DNA of 64,000 nt from assembly GCA_037367355.1 (NCBI GenBank), contig CM074695.1, positions 2,976,001 through 3,040,000 on the forward strand. Reading direction: 5' to 3'. This document shows, in pieces, positions 62,159-64,000 of the stretch (its first letter is position 1; the number at the start of each line of letters is the position of its first letter). The notes beneath the pieces were generated by a model. The model searched no databases. It saw only the letters and a list, made by a program, of their open reading frames with translations, and was not told the origin of the DNA. This DNA comes from Neoscytalidium dimidiatum. Lineage: Eukaryota; Ascomycota; Dothideomycetes; Botryosphaeriales; Botryosphaeriaceae. The position numbers and the translations under genes were made by a program.

Positions 62159-63730
62159 TGAATCCGCGTAACGGGGAGAGTGAGCCGCTCGTCCTGTAGC
62201 CAAATTGGCAATTTCTGCATATGGAAGGACTTGCGGAAGGTAGACGGTGTTCTCTCAAATACAAGTTCTTGTTCGTGTATATAGTTCCAGGACATTGTCT
62301 GGTTCTGCCCTCGGTCTCCGTTTGAGGTTGAGGTCGAGGTCGGCAGGTCAGCTTCTGTCTTGCAAAAGAATTGTCTAGCGCGTACATTGAATGACGTGCA
62401 TGATGTTACGTACCTTAGTTCTCCAGTATTTGCCGCAGCGTGTCTGTGTTATGCTTAGAGATCTTAAGCTTGCAAGATCCGAGTCAGTCTGTGTCGGCTC
62501 AATATCGGTAGGCCGAGTACTACATTGTTCCCTGACTTGCTCAATCAACAACTGGTGCACCTAATGTAAACCCGTTACCTTGATTTTTAGGCTGCATCGT
62601 GAGTGTGGGACACATGATAAGAGATAACCGTTCGAGTTGGAGGTATGTCGAATGCTGCTCACGACGTAGTATCGGAATTGATATACTTTATAAAGGTATT
62701 AGTCTTGAAGGGCTCGAGCCACTTTGCGCTGCATACCAAACTTTGAGAAGATCAACAGTCGCTGAGAAGAGGGGATATCGAGGAAAAGGGGAACTTTTGG
62801 TCATTCGAAGACGTTTATTAGGAGTACGGTGTACCATGTCAGGCAACTGGACGGGAAACGAAAAGGAAACTGAGATGTGCTCTCAATGCTATACGCAACT
62901 GGAGCAAATTTAAGAGGGGCCGGAGTGCATGTGACCGAAGGGACAGGCCTGAACAGGCAAATAGAGCGCTCGATGGGGTTGACGTGAGAGTACTGGAGCC
63001 CCTTGCAGCGCATGGAAAGTCCGCCTGCAAATAATATTACATGCCGCTGAGGGGAAATGGTACGATTGCAAAGCAAAAGAAGGGGTATCAGCTCACAAAC
63101 CACCGGGAAGTTAGGGAAACCTGCGGTCTTCAAGCAACAGTCCGCTGCTGGCGTGCGGCGCGGTTGCGGCGTAGACATTGCTTTGAGATTAGAAGCACCT
63201 TGGAATGGGATGTCCAAGATTGCTTAAGCGCCCATTTGCCATTTGGGGGCGGAGTCACATCGTTCCGATTGGCTCTATTATGCGGCGCAGCAGAGAAACT
63301 TCGCAGCGCTCACCCCACACGCGCGCTTCTCTCGTCGCGCTTGTCCTATTTTATGCATCTCGCTCGCTCGGCAACGAGGTTCCGAAGGTGCCTATTGGCT
63401 TGGTGTTCTACGCCGCCAGATCGCTTTCCTGTACAGTACAAGTCACAATGCAGGTCGAACTATTCTTGAGATCCACAACGGCTACGGGCCGCCCGAGGTC
63501 AGCACCTTACCTGGGTATTCATGGACTTCTGAATGCCAGCAGCCTGGAGTCGCACATACAAGTACCTGTAGCCGCCCAAGATGCATGGAGTCGCTAGGCA
63601 GTCACTGCAACCCACGTTCTTCTCGTCTTCTCCGCCATCGCTGGTGGGACAATTTGGCTTGCACCCTGCACGTTCCTTGTTTCTCGTTTTCCTTGTTTCT
63701 ATCGCCCGAAGATCTGTTACATAATTAGAA
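62159..63730. promoter_or_regulatory. Intergenic region before the terminal secreted-protein gene
   Basis: 1.57 kb between the CAP gene and the start codon at 63731. Two ATTGG (CCAAT-complement) pentamers lie upstream, at about 63262-63266 and 63394-63398, but this is weak evidence. No gene seen. Confidence 0.3.
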
Positions 63731-64000
63731 ATGATGCAATTTGCATCCTTCCTCCTGGCGGTAGCAACGTGCGCACAAGCCATAGTCGTCCCTCGTAGTA
63801 CGTCCTTAAGATTTTGTCTCGAAAAAAATACCCTTCCTAACTTCACCCAGCGATTGTTACGCCATACCAAAATGTTACCTACGCCAACCCGCCGGCTCCA
63901 ACAACGATTGCCGCTGCATCATGTCCGATCAACTGCTCATACACCATCCAGTCGGCTACCGTGTATACCTGGCTGAAGCTTCCGATCTCGTCAACAATCA
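63731..64000 (+). CDS. Secreted protein of unknown function (5' part, cut by window end)
   Basis: Exon 1 63731-63797, intron 63798-63850 (GTACGT...CCCAG), exon 2 from 63851 to beyond the window. The product starts with a signal peptide (MMQFASFLLAVATCAQA) and continues TIVTPYQNVTYANPPAPTT with Cys-containing sequence (ASCPINCSYT) and two N-glycosylation sequons (NVT, NCS). The mature start is Thr/Pro/Val-rich, like wall glycoproteins. The rest lies outside, so no family can be named. Confidence 0.7.

Overview
This window looks like chromosomal DNA of a filamentous ascomycete (Pezizomycotina; a dothideomycete is my guess, not shown). Protein-coding genes are split by short introns of about 50-190 bp with GT...AG ends. 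The gene content is fungal: a Zn(II)2Cys6 regulator, a NACHT/STAND receptor, SVF1 and a HAL4/SAT4-type kinase. A retrotransposon carries the CpA-to-TpA mutation signature of RIP. Exon structures below were built by hand by joining frames at GT/AG sites and checking phase.

Left part (0.6-30.6 kb), gene-rich: a C6 zinc-cluster factor, a STAND/NACHT-ankyrin protein, an FAAH-like amidase divergent from an MFS anion/vitamin transporter, NUP84/Nup107, a five-exon CMC4 gene, SUMO, a fused succinyl-CoA-ligase-like protein, a conserved small protein of unknown function, a TetX-like FAD monooxygenase, a DUF4188 membrane monooxygenase, ribosomal protein L9 and a DUF6699-like protein.

Middle (30.6-45.2 kb): a GC-rich gene-free stretch of 3.2 kb, a GH13 alpha-glucosidase containing a 5-nt microexon, SVF1, the SAT4-like kinase and a membrane-anchored GNAT-like protein.

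Right part (45.2-64 kb), gene-poor: about 15.8 kb without an ordinary gene. It holds simple-repeat-rich DNA, a complete but RIP-destroyed Ty1/Copia element of 5,645 bp (208-bp LTRs, TATCG target duplication, initiator-tRNA primer site, polypurine tract) and one possible 46-residue protein gene. Beyond it are a secreted CAP/PR-1 protein and the start of another secreted protein cut by the window end.

Most genes are housekeeping or independent functions. Adjacent pairs that share a promoter are amidase/transporter, CMC4/SUMO, CoA-ligase-like/20.6-kb gene, and SVF1/kinase. The observations most worth following up are the fused CoA ligase whose beta half has lost its nucleotide site, the inward RIP gradient in the Copia element, the 5-nt microexon, the ATG-only first exon of CMC4 and the possible 46-residue gene.
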